NCBI RefSeq assembly: GCF_007004735.1
Contig: NZ_SSNL01000005.1
Span: 248,001-312,000 of the forward strand
DNA length: 64,000 nucleotides
Source of the DNA: Salinigranum halophilum
GTDB taxonomy: Archaea > Halobacteriota > Halobacteria > Halobacteriales > Haloferacaceae
Direction: 5' to 3'
In this document: piece after piece, positions 1 through 8,269 of the stretch
How positions within the stretch are numbered: position 1 is the stretch's first letter
Layout: every line of letters starts with the position of its first letter
Program-made: the position numbers and the translations under genes
Notes under the pieces: model-generated
Told to the model about the DNA's origin: nothing
Seen by the model: the letters and a program-made list of their open reading frames with translations, nothing else
Databases searched by the model: none

Positions 1-165
1 CTGGTCACCGGCGAGCGAAACCTGCTCGTGACCGCCGTGGGAGAGTCCGACGACGACATCACGCCGATCGCACAGGAGCTGCTGGATATGGGACTGACGG
101 TCGCCGACGAGGTCCTCGTCCGAAGCCACGAGTCGACACCGTTCGGCGAGTTCGCTCCCGAGTGA
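1..165 (+). CDS. Lrp/AsnC-family transcription regulator, C-terminal end (partial)
   Basis: The window opens inside this gene; only the last 54 residues are visible. They read as the end of an Lrp/AsnC effector-binding (RAM) domain: the stretch TGERNLLVTAVGE followed by an amphipathic helix (ITPIAQELLDMG) and a final beta strand (VADEVLVRSHES) is the typical pattern. Proteins of this family bind amino acids or other small ligands and regulate nearby genes. It lies upstream of the dabB-dabA pair in the same direction, 350 bases away, and could regulate it; that is inference from position. The DNA-binding half is outside the window, so the exact subfamily cannot be judged. Confidence 0.65.
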   Translation: MVTGERNLLVTAVGESDDDITPIAQELLDMGLTVADEVLVRSHESTPFGEFAPE

Positions 166-386
166 CGCGCGCCGCCGGCCAGGTGCGCCGTTCGACCCGC
201 GAGAGGGGTCGCTCTTCGAGTACAACGCGACTCTAGCCTTCACCGTCCGACAGACGCGTCACAGCCGGTTCAGCTGGACTTCTCGTCCACACAGCCGCAT
301 CTGTCCGGGGAGGCCGTCTATCCGGTTGGAGTGTCTCTCCGTCGAACGAGAACGTAGGACAGAATAGTCCTAAATGATTTTTCAAA

Positions 387-417
387 GAACGATTTGTTCG
401 ATTAGAGAGTTTTATTA
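387..417 (+). promoter_or_regulatory. Putative promoter and operator of dabB-dabA
   Basis: In the 350-base gap before dabB the sequence turns AT-rich. It holds a small inverted repeat, GAAC-N5-GTTC (387-399), just upstream of a TATA-like TTTATTA (411-417). A transcript starting about 25 bases later would have a leader of about 75 bases before the ATG at 516. An inverted repeat next to the TATA box is where an archaeal Lrp-type regulator would act. The rest of the gap shows no gene. Confidence 0.4.
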
Positions 418-515
418 GGCATTACGTTCCATAGAGAGGTAGCGTCGGCGAATCCGGACGCCCGGAGAACCGTGCGGAGGTCTCTCGGCGGCGTCGCCCG
501 ACGGTAGCTCGAACG

Positions 516-2009
516 ATGAAAGGACCGAACCATACGCGGCTGGTGGGACAGCTCCCGACCGAGACGACGGAATCGACGACTGTGGTGCCGGCGGTGTTCA
601 CGCGACTCGTCTGGGTGCTCTGGCTACTGAGCACGGGTCTGCTCGCCGCTCGACTCACCGCCGGTGGCCCGTGGGACGTCGCCGGCGTGTTCGTCGTCGA
701 CGGCCTGACCCTCCTGATGTGGGTGGTCGTCACGTTCTTCAGCGGCATCGTCCACAGCTACTCGCGCCGGTACATGGCCGGGAGCCGGGACCTCACCCGG
801 TTCTTCACGCGTGTGTTCGCGTTCACGCTGGCAGTGATGGTGCTGGTCGCAGCCGACCACGTCGTCGTGTTCGCGGCCGCGTGGCTGGCGATGGGGCTGG
901 TGATGGCCGACCTCATCGGATACGCCCGTGACTGGCCGCAGGCGCAGGCCGCAGCGACGGTCGCACGCCGGTACTTCCTGGCGAGCACTGGCCTGCTCGT
1001 CGTCGCCGTCGCGGTGCTGTGGAACACGACCGGTGCGGTGACCGTCTCCGGTCTCGCGACGGCAGTCGACGGGGGCGCGTCGACCACGGTGTTGGTCGCG
1101 GCCGTGGCGCTCGTCCTCGCGGCGATGGTCCAGTCCGCGCTGTTGCCGTTTCACACCTGGCTGCTCTCCTCGATGACGGCACCGACGCCGGCGTCGGCGC
1201 TGATGCACGCCGGCTTCGTCAACGCGGGCGGCATCCTGCTGGTGCGGTTCGGCCCCGTGGTGACCGTCGACCCGACCCTGCTGCTGCTCGTGGTCGTCGT
1301 TGGGGCGGCGAGCGCCCTGGGCGGAAAACTCGCGAAATCCGTTCAGTCAGACGTCAAGCGCCAACTCGGCTGCTCGACGGTCGGGCAGATGGGGTTCATG
1401 ATTATGCAGGTCGGCCTCGGCTTCTTCGGCGCCGCGATTACCCACCTCATCCTCCACGGGTTCTACAAGGCCTACCTGTTCCTCTCCTCGGGTGAGCAGG
1501 TGAGCCGGACCGCGCCGGCCGCGTCCAGGTCGGGGTCGGAGACTCCCGGCCTGGTCGGCACCGCAGTCGTCCTGTCGACGGCACTCGTCGGCGGGGCGCT
1601 GTTCGCGATTCTCACGGGCAAGGGCACGAGCCTCGACAGCGGCGTGTTACTGGCGCTGCTCGTCGTGTTGATGACCCTGCAGGCGGCCCGGACCGTCGTC
1701 GGGCGCACCGCGCTCCCGGCGACCGTCCGCTACGGCGCGGTGCCGCTCGTCTTCCTTCCCGCCATCGCGGTGTACGCGGCGGTGTACACCGCGGTCACGC
1801 GGCTGCTGGCCGACCTCGCCATCGTCACCGCACCGCTACCGCTGAGCGTTCCCGTCGGTGTCGTCGTCGCCGCGTTCGTCGTCACCTACGTGGTCACCGA
1901 GACCGGCCGTTACCAGCACAGCCAGCGGCTGTACGTCGCGCTCTTGAACGCGACGCAGCCACCGAAGCGTACCCTGCTGACGAAGACGGAGGAGTACAAT
2001 GAGTACTGA
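516..2009 (+). CDS. dabB: DabB-type proton-conducting membrane subunit of an inorganic carbon transporter
   Basis: A 497-residue polytopic membrane protein of the NADH-quinone oxidoreductase/Mrp antiporter family. The conserved core is visible: LLPFHTWLLSSMTAPTPASA (near residues 212-231), then a loop with LGCSTVGQMGFM (about 287-298) and HLILHGFYKAYLFLSSG (about 314-330), matching the proton-channel helices of NuoL/NuoM-like subunits. No other complex I genes are nearby. The coding region overlaps the DabA gene by 11 bases. In DAB systems, DabB is thought to use a cation gradient to drive CO2 hydration by DabA. Proton versus sodium coupling cannot be told from sequence. Confidence 0.85.
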   Translation: MKGPNHTRLVGQLPTETTESTTVVPAVFTRLVWVLWLLSTGLLAARLTAGGPWDVAGVFVVDGLTLLMWVVVTFFSGIVHSYSRRYMAGSRDLTRFFTRVFAFTLAVMVLVAADHVVVFAAAWLAMGLVMADLIGYARDWPQAQAAATVARRYFLASTGLLVVAVAVLWNTTGAVTVSGLATAVDGGASTTVLVAAVALVLAAMVQSALLPFHTWLLSSMTAPTPASALMHAGFVNAGGILLVRFGPVVTVDPTLLLLVVVVGAASALGGKLAKSVQSDVKRQLGCSTVGQMGFMIMQVGLGFFGAAITHLILHGFYKAYLFLSSGEQVSRTAPAASRSGSETPGLVGTAVVLSTALVGGALFAILTGKGTSLDSGVLLALLVVLMTLQAARTVVGRTALPATVRYGAVPLVFLPAIAVYAAVYTAVTRLLADLAIVTAPLPLSVPVGVVVAAFVVTYVVTETGRYQHSQRLYVALLNATQPPKRTLLTKTEEYNEY

Positions 2010-4494
2010 GACGGAGATCCACGACAGCATCGAACGGGCGGCAACGAGTGTCGGCCCGGTGTGGCCGCTGCACTCGTTCGTGACCGCCAACCCGCTCGCC
2101 GGGTTCGAATCGCGCCCCTTCCACGAGGCCGTTCGGATGGGCGGACGGCTGTTCGGTGGGCACGGCTACCCCAGCGCGGACGTGTTCCGTCGCGCCTGGG
2201 AGAGCGGCCAGATCGACCCCGACATCCTGGCGGCCGAGTTGGCCGACCACGGGTACACGAACGACCCCGACGCGCTCTTGACGCGGATGGCGTCGGCAGA
2301 GGCAGAGGCAGAGGCGGAGGCGGAGGCGGAGGACGGAGCGGACGACGAACGGGACGAGACCCCCGAGGACCGCGTCGACCAGGTGCTGACGAAGTGGCTG
2401 GCCGCGTTCCTCGACGAGGGACAGGCCGACTGGCCGATGCCGAACCGCGAGCAGGGGTTCTACCACGCCGTCCGGACACTCGCCCGCTACGACGGCGAGC
2501 TGCCGGACCGGGCCGCGTTCGGCTCCCTCCCCGACGACCCCGTCGACGCGCTCGAACGGCTGCTGTCGGACCATCCGAAAGCGGAGTGGGAGCACGTCTT
2601 CGAGTACCACCTCGCCGCCCTTCCCGGATGGACGGGGCTGGTCAGACAACGTGTCGCGAACGGCGGCGCGTGGCAGTCCAGCTATCCGATAACCCTGGCG
2701 GGGTATCTGGCCGTCCGCCTGGCGCTAGCAGACGGGTTCGGTTCGCCGCTCGCCCCACCGGAGGGCGCAGACACCGAGGCCACCGCCCGCGCTGCGGTCG
2801 ACAGCGCCAGTGACGAGGGCGACGACGGGGACGACACCGTCCCGCTCCCCGAGGTCTGGCTCACGGCGTGGGAGACGACCTATCGGGAGGAGCTGGTCGC
2901 GGCGGTGACCGACGAGGCCGAGGCGGACACCGAGGACGCCGACAGGCCGGCCGCACAGTTGGTGTTCTGTATCGACACGCGGTCGGAGGTCATCCGCCGG
3001 CACGTCGAGGCAGCCGGGCCGTACGAGACCCACGGCTACGCCGGCTTCTTCGGTATCCCGATGCAGTACAAAGGGTACGACGCCGACGTTGCCGTCGACG
3101 CGTGTCCGCCAATCGTCGACGCGACGCATCGAATCACGAACCGCCCCGCCGGAGACGCCGCCTGTACGCGGGACGACTACGAGGGCTGGCGGCGCCTCCG
3201 TGAGGCGGGCCGGAAGGCGTTGAAGGACCTGACGTCGAACGCCGTGACCGCGTTCAGCTTCGTCGAGAGCGCGGGCGCGGGCTACGGCGCGGCGCTGGCC
3301 GCCCGGACACTGCTGCCCGCTCGCGTCGCCGACGCGCTCGAAGCCGCCGACCGGGCACCGGGCGAACACGAGTTCTGCGAACCCTCCGTCGCGTACAACC
3401 CGGACGCCCACGGGCCGCTGCGGGAGGGCCTCACGGTCGACGAGCAGGTCGAGTACGCCGCCACCGCCTTCGAACTGATGGGCTGGACGGAGTTCGCCCG
3501 CGTCGTCGTCTTCACCGGCCACGCCAGCGAGACGGCGAACAATCCGTTCGAGTCGAGCCTCGACTGCGGCGCCTGCGCCGGCAACCCCGGCGGGCCGAAC
3601 GCCCGCGTGCTCGCGGCCATCTGTAACGACGAGGCGGTCAGAGAGGCCCTCCGCGACCGCGGGTTCGACATCCCCGCTGACACCGTCTTCGTCGCCGGCG
3701 AGCACAACACGACGACGGACGAGGTCACCCTCTACGACCGGAGCGTTCCCCAGAGTCACGAGGCCGATATCGAACGGCTCCGCGAGTCGCTCGCGACGGC
3801 GCGCACGGCGGCGGCGGCAGAACGGATGGGGTCGGCGGACGATGACCCCTCCACCGGCGTCCGCGAGACGGAGCGCCGCGCCGCCGACTGGGCGGAGACC
3901 CGCCCCGAGTGGGGTCTGGCCGGCAACGCGTCCTTCGTGGTCGGCCCGCGTGACCTCACCGCCGACCTACACCTCGACGGACGGTCGTTCCTCCACTCGT
4001 ACGACCCCGCCGAAGACCAGGGCGGAGCCGCGCTGGAGTCGATCATGACCGGTCCGATGGTCGTGACGCAGTGGATCAACACCCAGTACTACTTCGCGAG
4101 CGTCGACAACGCGGTGTACGGCAGCGGGTCGAAGGTGACGCAGAACCCCGTCGGCAACGTCGGCGTCTATCAGGGCAACGGCGGCGACCTGATGACCGGC
4201 CTCCCGCTCCAGTCGTTGCTGGCGGCGGACGACGTCCCGTATCACCAGCCACTGCGGCTGTCGGTCGTGCTCTACGCGCCGGTCGACCGGGTGACCGAGG
4301 TGCTCGACCGTCACGCGCACCTCGCCGGACTGGCAGCCAACGGCTGGCTGTCGCTGACGGTCGTCGACCCCGAACAGGACGACAGAGCGTTCCACTACGA
4401 CGGTGAGCTGTCCTGGGTCGCGCGGGAGCCGGCTCGGGCGGCGGTCGAGACCGAGCCAGCGCCGACGAAGCCGCGCCCGGTCGCCGACGACTGA
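1999..4494 (+). CDS. dabA: DabA (UPF0753/DUF2309), carbonic-anhydrase-like subunit of an inorganic carbon transporter
   Basis: An 831-residue protein of the DUF2309 family. The beta-carbonic-anhydrase-like zinc site is intact: Cys324 and Asp326 in LVFCIDTRSE, and His508 and Cys523 in FTGHAS...LDCGAC. The spacing (2 and 15 residues) equals that of the characterised Halothiobacillus DabA2 site (C351/D353/H524/C539). With DabB it should form a peripheral-plus-membrane complex that turns CO2 into cytosolic bicarbonate. For a halophile this probably supports anaplerotic carboxylation, since no autotrophy gene is in view (inference). An alternating Ala-Glu run (about residues 99-111) and a Glu/Asp-rich segment (about 268-280 and 305-314) look like haloadaptive insertions. 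Translation is probably coupled to dabB. Confidence 0.88.
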   Translation: MSTETEIHDSIERAATSVGPVWPLHSFVTANPLAGFESRPFHEAVRMGGRLFGGHGYPSADVFRRAWESGQIDPDILAAELADHGYTNDPDALLTRMASAEAEAEAEAEAEDGADDERDETPEDRVDQVLTKWLAAFLDEGQADWPMPNREQGFYHAVRTLARYDGELPDRAAFGSLPDDPVDALERLLSDHPKAEWEHVFEYHLAALPGWTGLVRQRVANGGAWQSSYPITLAGYLAVRLALADGFGSPLAPPEGADTEATARAAVDSASDEGDDGDDTVPLPEVWLTAWETTYREELVAAVTDEAEADTEDADRPAAQLVFCIDTRSEVIRRHVEAAGPYETHGYAGFFGIPMQYKGYDADVAVDACPPIVDATHRITNRPAGDAACTRDDYEGWRRLREAGRKALKDLTSNAVTAFSFVESAGAGYGAALAARTLLPARVADALEAADRAPGEHEFCEPSVAYNPDAHGPLREGLTVDEQVEYAATAFELMGWTEFARVVVFTGHASETANNPFESSLDCGACAGNPGGPNARVLAAICNDEAVREALRDRGFDIPADTVFVAGEHNTTTDEVTLYDRSVPQSHEADIERLRESLATARTAAAAERMGSADDDPSTGVRETERRAADWAETRPEWGLAGNASFVVGPRDLTADLHLDGRSFLHSYDPAEDQGGAALESIMTGPMVVTQWINTQYYFASVDNAVYGSGSKVTQNPVGNVGVYQGNGGDLMTGLPLQSLLAADDVPYHQPLRLSVVLYAPVDRVTEVLDRHAHLAGLAANGWLSLTVVDPEQDDRAFHYDGELSWVAREPARAAVETEPAPTKPRPVADD

Positions 4495-4582
4495 CGAGTG
4501 ACGACGGACGGTTCGGCGGTCGGAAGAGCGCGAGGCCGGGGGAAGACGAGAAGGGGGGAGGGGCTGGGGTCGCGATTCGATC

Positions 4583-4602
4583 GGGCCTGTGGGGTTCGAA
4601 CC
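4583..4602 (-). repeat. Degenerate copy of a tRNA 3' end
   Basis: These 20 bases resemble the acceptor and T-arm end of the CAU tRNA 174 bases away (4758-4778), with one deletion and one or two changes. A second T-arm-like piece (GGGCTCGAACCT) lies near 4649-4660. Between dabA and the tRNA (4495-4756) I see no gene. Tandem partial copies of a tRNA 3' end just downstream of that tRNA are what integration and excision of a tRNA-targeting element leaves behind. Confidence 0.45.
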
Positions 4603-4756
4603 GGTTCCAGACGTGTTCGTTCACTGCGTTCGCCGCGCGCGACTGGCAGGGCTCGAACCTCCAGCGGTGCAGCAGTCGCTGCTCGCATCGCTCGCAGCAG
4701 AACTCATAGGCCCGCCGAGGAGACGTTCGGCCCTCGCTGTCGCTCGGACACTCAGA

Positions 4757-4829
4757 TGGGCCCTATGGGGTTCGAACCCATGACCACCCGGTTATGAGCC
4801 GAGCGCTCTGACCACTGAGCTAAGGGCCC
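4757..4829 (-). tRNA. tRNA with anticodon CAU (Ile2 or elongator Met)
   Basis: A 73-nt cloverleaf on the minus strand: a 7-bp acceptor stem (GGGCCCT with AGGGCCC), a D arm, an anticodon loop CTCATAA, a T arm with TTCGAAC, and discriminator A. There is no encoded CCA. Anticodon CAU can serve Met, or AUA-Ile if C34 is modified to agmatidine. The elongator Met tRNA of haloarchaea usually carries an intron and this one has none, which favours the Ile2 reading, but I cannot settle it from the sequence alone. Confidence 0.85.
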
Positions 4830-4976
4830 GTGTCTCGGGAGAACAGGCCACCCGTCTTAGAACTAGCGACTCGAACAGCGTTCGGGAGGCTGTTTCACGA
4901 CACACCCAGAGGGACGGGACGCTGTGGTGCCTACCGGACGGTCCGAAACGACCCGCGAAACCGACCGAGAGAGGAG

Positions 4977-5082
4977 CGCCATCGCCAGGACTCGAACCTG
5001 GGACCACCTCGTCTCTGCGGCGACCAGCCAGGGACTGACTCACCGTAACAGCGAGGCGCTCTACCAGCTGAGCTACGATGGC
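4977..5082 (-). tRNA. tRNA-Asn(GUU), intron-containing, copy 1
   Basis: The minus strand gives a 73-nt mature tRNA (acceptor GCCATCG with CGATGGC, discriminator G, anticodon GUU) interrupted after position 37 by a 33-nt intron (5013-5045). The exon-intron junctions fold into a canonical bulge-helix-bulge: anticodon stem CCTCG/CGAGG, 3-nt bulge, 4-bp helix CTGT/GCAG, 3-nt bulge, then intron stem GGTGA/TCGCC. Both cuts fall after the second base of a bulge, as the archaeal splicing endonuclease requires. A second copy lies 654 bases away with identical exons. Confidence 0.93.
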
Positions 5083-5170
5083 AGGCGTCTTCGCGTATTC
5101 GAGAGGTACTGAAAGTGATTTCGCTTTCCCTCACGCGACTCCAAGCACCGTCCACTCGTCTGGTGTGACG

Positions 5171-5623
5171 ATGACCGACGACGCCAGCTACTTCGCACGG
5201 CTGGACGGCCACACCTCCGTGGACAGGCGACCGAGGCACTCGTCACAGCCGAACACCTCACACGCGGAGTTCCGGTTGTCTTCCCGGCGTACGACAACGA
5301 CCCCTCCGACCGGGTCGTCGACTACAGAAACGGGTTCTATCGGGTGCAGTCGAGGACGGGGGGCGAACGGACGTAACCGTGACGTTCGAGACGGGCAGTA
5401 CCCGCTCACGAGCGGAGGGGGCCGAGAGCGAAGCCGACGACCGCGACGACGTCGTCGACAGCTCTGTCCTGGACGGACGTCTCTCGTCGACGTGGACGAC
5501 GTGTCGGCAGGAAAGATGCGACTCCCGGACGAACCCCCCGCGAACAGTCAGCGAGTCGGAATCAACTGGCACACGGAGTGCGCGCTCGACACAGCGTTGG
5601 GACGGTCGAACGAAGCGGAGTGA
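5171..5623 (+). pseudogene. Frameshifted PD-(D/E)XK endonuclease relic (group I intron-associated family)
   Basis: No single frame is coherent here, but pieces in successive frames together resemble the haloarchaeal PD-(D/E)XK family often annotated as group I intron-associated endonuclease. From ATG 5171: MTDDASYFARLDGHTS in one frame; then from 5221 in another GQATEALVTAEHL, VPVVFPAYDNDPSD and GFYRVQSRTGGERT ending at a stop (5374); then VTVTFETG in the third; then QYPLTS, LVDVDDVSAGKMRL and RVGINWHTECALDTAL back in the first, ending at 5623. That is at least three frameshifts. Family hallmarks seen are the xGxATEA helix, the D-(N)-P-x-D active-site strand and the YRVQ-K/R-T strand, where the usual catalytic Lys (VQVKT) appears as Arg. 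The identification is from memory of the family; no search was run. Confidence 0.6.
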
Positions 5624-5630
5624 AGAGAAG

Positions 5631-5736
5631 CGCCATCGCCAGGACTCGAACCTGGGACCACCTCGTCTCTGCGGCGAACAGCCAGAGACTGATTCACCGT
5701 AACAGCGAGGCGCTCTACCAGCTGAGCTACGATGGC
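5631..5736 (-). tRNA. tRNA-Asn(GUU), intron-containing, copy 2
   Basis: Identical in both exons to the copy at 4977-5082, with a 33-nt intron at 5667-5699 that differs at three positions only. In transcript sense, intron base 7 is A not G, base 14 is T not C, and base 22 is T not G. None of these is in the bulge-helix-bulge, and 7 and 22 face each other next to an inner hairpin (CAGTC/GGCTG), turning a G-G mismatch into an A-T pair. Both copies should therefore be spliced normally. Confidence 0.93.
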
Positions 5737-5878
5737 TCGCGTCACGTTCGACGCACTCTCTCGTACTGGAGTTGATTTGATAGGGCTTTCGTTTTCACCC
5801 GCCCGCGCCAGGGTGGCGCACACAGTCGAGCGAGGGAGGACCGACACGCTTTCGCGCGACGGCGGACAATCGGGGGCG

Positions 5879-7249
5879 ATGACCGAACTCGAGGACGTCG
5901 TCGCTACCGTCGACGAGCAGGTGCGACCCGACGCGGCCGAACGGGAGCGACTCGCGGCCGCGGTCGACACGCTCACAGAGCGGGTCGCGCACGCCCTCGC
6001 GGAGTCCGACATCCCGGCCGAGGTCGTAGCCGCGACCGACGTGCTCCAGGTGGGGTCGACGGCGCGCGGGACGTGGCTGTCCGGCGACCGCGACATCGAC
6101 CTGTTCGTCCGGTTCCCGTCGACCATCGACCGCGAGGCGCTGGAGACGTACGGCCTCGTCGTGGGGAGGGCCGTCCTCCCCGAGGGCCACGAGGAGTACG
6201 CCGAACACCCGTACGTCACGGGCACGTTCGACGGCTTCGACGTCGACCTGGTCCCGTGTTACGACGTCGACGACGCCTCGAAGACGCAGTCGGCCGTCGA
6301 CCGGACGCCGTTTCACAACGCCTATCTGACCGCGCGCATCACCGACGACCTCGCCCGGGACGTCCGCGTGTTCAAGCGCTTTCTCAAGGGCGTCGGCGCG
6401 TACGGCTCGAACCTGCGAACCAGGGGATTCTCCGGCTATCTCACGGAGCTTCTCGTCTTGGAGTACGGCGGTGTCGTGGCCCTCCTGGAGGCCGCGGCAG
6501 ACTGGCACCCACCCGTCGAGTTCGACCCCGAGGGACACGGCACCCGCGACCACGACGACCCACTCGTGGTCGTCGACCCGACCGACCCCGCGCGGAACGT
6601 CGCCGCGGTCTGCTCGGCCACGAACGTGGCCCGCCTCCAGCACTACGCCCGCGACCTCGTCGACCAGCCGCGGACGGACCGCTTCTTCGAGCGCGACCCT
6701 GCGCCGCTCACCGAAGACGCGGTTCGTGCCCACCTCCAGCGGCGGGAGACGACCCCGCTCGCCGTCAAGTTCGACGCGCCGGACCTCGTCGACGACCAGC
6801 TGTACCCCCAGCTGACGAAGTCGCTGGGCGGAATCGGACGCGAACTCGACAGCCTCGGCTTCGGCGTCCTCAGGAGCGCGGCGTTCGCCGACGCGCACGC
6901 GGTGCTCCTGTTCGAGGTCGAGACACGAACGCTCCCCGCGGTGGCGCGACACGAAGGGCCACCGGTTCACGTCCGGGCGCACGCGGAGGGGTTCTTCGAG
7001 GCGTACGCGGACGACGAGGACGTGTACGGCCCGTTCATCGAGGGGGACCGGTACGTGGTCGAGCGTCCTCGGGGGTGGACGGACGCTCGCGCGTTCCTCG
7101 CGAGCGACGCGGTGTTGGACGTGGCTCTCGGCAAACACGTCGAGTCGACGCTCGAGACGGGCTACGACGTCCTCGCCGGCGACGCGGTGGCGACGCTGGC
7201 CGAGGAGTTCGGCACCGAGTTGGCGCGGTACTTCGAGCCGCGGCCCTGA
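5879..7249 (+). CDS. cca: CCA-adding enzyme (tRNA nucleotidyltransferase, archaeal class I)
   Basis: A 456-residue protein that adds or repairs the 3' CCA of tRNAs; none of the tRNA genes in this window encodes CCA, so it is needed. The nucleotidyltransferase signature is clear: GSTARGTWLSGDRDIDLF at about residues 59-76, with the metal-binding Asp pair in DID (72-74), followed by VDLVPCYDV (the third acid) and the tRNA-binding C-terminal half typical of the archaeal class. The ATG at 5879 is chosen because the frame upstream runs into tRNA-Asn, and it places the catalytic motif at the usual distance from the N-terminus. It stands alone, head to tail with the convergent deacetylase gene. Confidence 0.93.
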   Translation: MTELEDVVATVDEQVRPDAAERERLAAAVDTLTERVAHALAESDIPAEVVAATDVLQVGSTARGTWLSGDRDIDLFVRFPSTIDREALETYGLVVGRAVLPEGHEEYAEHPYVTGTFDGFDVDLVPCYDVDDASKTQSAVDRTPFHNAYLTARITDDLARDVRVFKRFLKGVGAYGSNLRTRGFSGYLTELLVLEYGGVVALLEAAADWHPPVEFDPEGHGTRDHDDPLVVVDPTDPARNVAAVCSATNVARLQHYARDLVDQPRTDRFFERDPAPLTEDAVRAHLQRRETTPLAVKFDAPDLVDDQLYPQLTKSLGGIGRELDSLGFGVLRSAAFADAHAVLLFEVETRTLPAVARHEGPPVHVRAHAEGFFEAYADDEDVYGPFIEGDRYVVERPRGWTDARAFLASDAVLDVALGKHVESTLETGYDVLAGDAVATLAEEFGTELARYFEPRP

Positions 7250-7262
7250 ACAGGCAGCGACG

Positions 7263-8267
7263 TCAGAGGTCGAACGCGTCGCGGACGTCCTCGACGAGGA
7301 GTTCCGTCTTCTCGTTCGGTCCCTCGTCGGGGTCGATGGGCCGGCGGCCGTCGAACGTCTCGTGGACCGTGGCGACCCCGTCGGAGAGCGTGTCGAGCCC
7401 GTAGCCGCCTTCGAGGACGAACGAGAGGCCGGCGTTCGAGGCGTCGGCGACGTCGCGGACGCGGTCGGTGAGGAGGGCGTAGCCCTCGGTCGAGACGCGC
7501 ATCCGCGAGATGGGGTCGTGGCGGTGGGCGTCGAAGCCGGCGCTGACGATGAGGAGGTCCGGGTCGAACCGCTCGAGAGCGGGCGCGAGCGTCTCGTCGA
7601 CAGCGTAGAGGTAGTCGCCGTCACCCGCGCCCGCGGCGAGCGGAACGTTGAGGTTCGTCCCTTCGCCCGCACCCTCGCCCGTCTCGGATACCTTTCCGGT
7701 GCCGGGGTAGAGGCCGTCCTCGTGGAACGAGGCGTAGAAGACGTCGCCGCGCTCGTAGAAGATGTCCTGCGTCCCGTTGCCGTGGTGGACGTCCCAGTCG
7801 AAGATGGCGACGCGGTCGGCCTCGCCGTCGTCGAGAAGTGCCTGGGCGGCGACGGCTGCGTTGTTGACGAAACAGAAGCCCATCGCATCGTCCTCGACGG
7901 CGTGGTGTCCCGGGGGGCGGCCGAGCGCGAAGGGCGTCTCGCGGCCGTCGGCGCCGGCGACGGCCTCGCGGGCGGCCCACTCGGCGAGGCCGGCGCTCGC
8001 GAGCGTCGCCTCCCAGGTCGACCCGCTCGCGACGGTGTCGGGGTCCCAGTTGCCGCCGCCGTCCTCACAGAACTCCTTGATTTCGGCGATGTAGTCGGCG
8101 TCGTGGACGGCTTCGAGGCGCGCCTGTTCGACGGGTTGCGACTCGACGTAGTCGACGCCGTGGCGCTTCGCGAGCGCGCGCCGGATGGCGCGCAGGCGGT
8201 CCGGCGTCTCCGGGTGTCGGTCCCCCGTGTCGTGTTCGAGACAGGTCTCGCTGTAGCCGAACTGCAT
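7263..8267 (-). CDS. hdaI: Class II histone deacetylase/acetoin utilization-like protein
   Basis: A 334-residue protein of the arginase-deacetylase fold that removes acetyl groups from lysine. The active site is complete: PPGHHA with His121/His122, DWDVHHGNG with zinc ligands Asp159 and His161, GFDAH with the third zinc ligand Asp246, and Tyr289 in LEGGYG. It starts 2 bases after the stop of the histone gene, so the two are almost certainly co-transcribed. The haloarchaeal homologue HdaI has been linked to lysine acetylation control. Whether its substrate is the neighbouring histone is not known; the pairing makes that an obvious hypothesis. Confidence 0.88.
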   Translation of the reverse strand: MQFGYSETCLEHDTGDRHPETPDRLRAIRRALAKRHGVDYVESQPVEQARLEAVHDADYIAEIKEFCEDGGGNWDPDTVASGSTWEATLASAGLAEWAAREAVAGADGRETPFALGRPPGHHAVEDDAMGFCFVNNAAVAAQALLDDGEADRVAIFDWDVHHGNGTQDIFYERGDVFYASFHEDGLYPGTGKVSETGEGAGEGTNLNVPLAAGAGDGDYLYAVDETLAPALERFDPDLLIVSAGFDAHRHDPISRMRVSTEGYALLTDRVRDVADASNAGLSFVLEGGYGLDTLSDGVATVHETFDGRRPIDPDEGPNEKTELLVEDVRDAFDL

Positions 8268-8269
8268 GG

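Noticed and set aside
5795-8068. Open frame of 757 codons on the minus strand across cca and hdaI
   Set aside because: It lies antisense to cca and partly out of frame with hdaI, is Arg/Pro/Thr-rich and has no domain. Long antisense frames are expected at this GC content.
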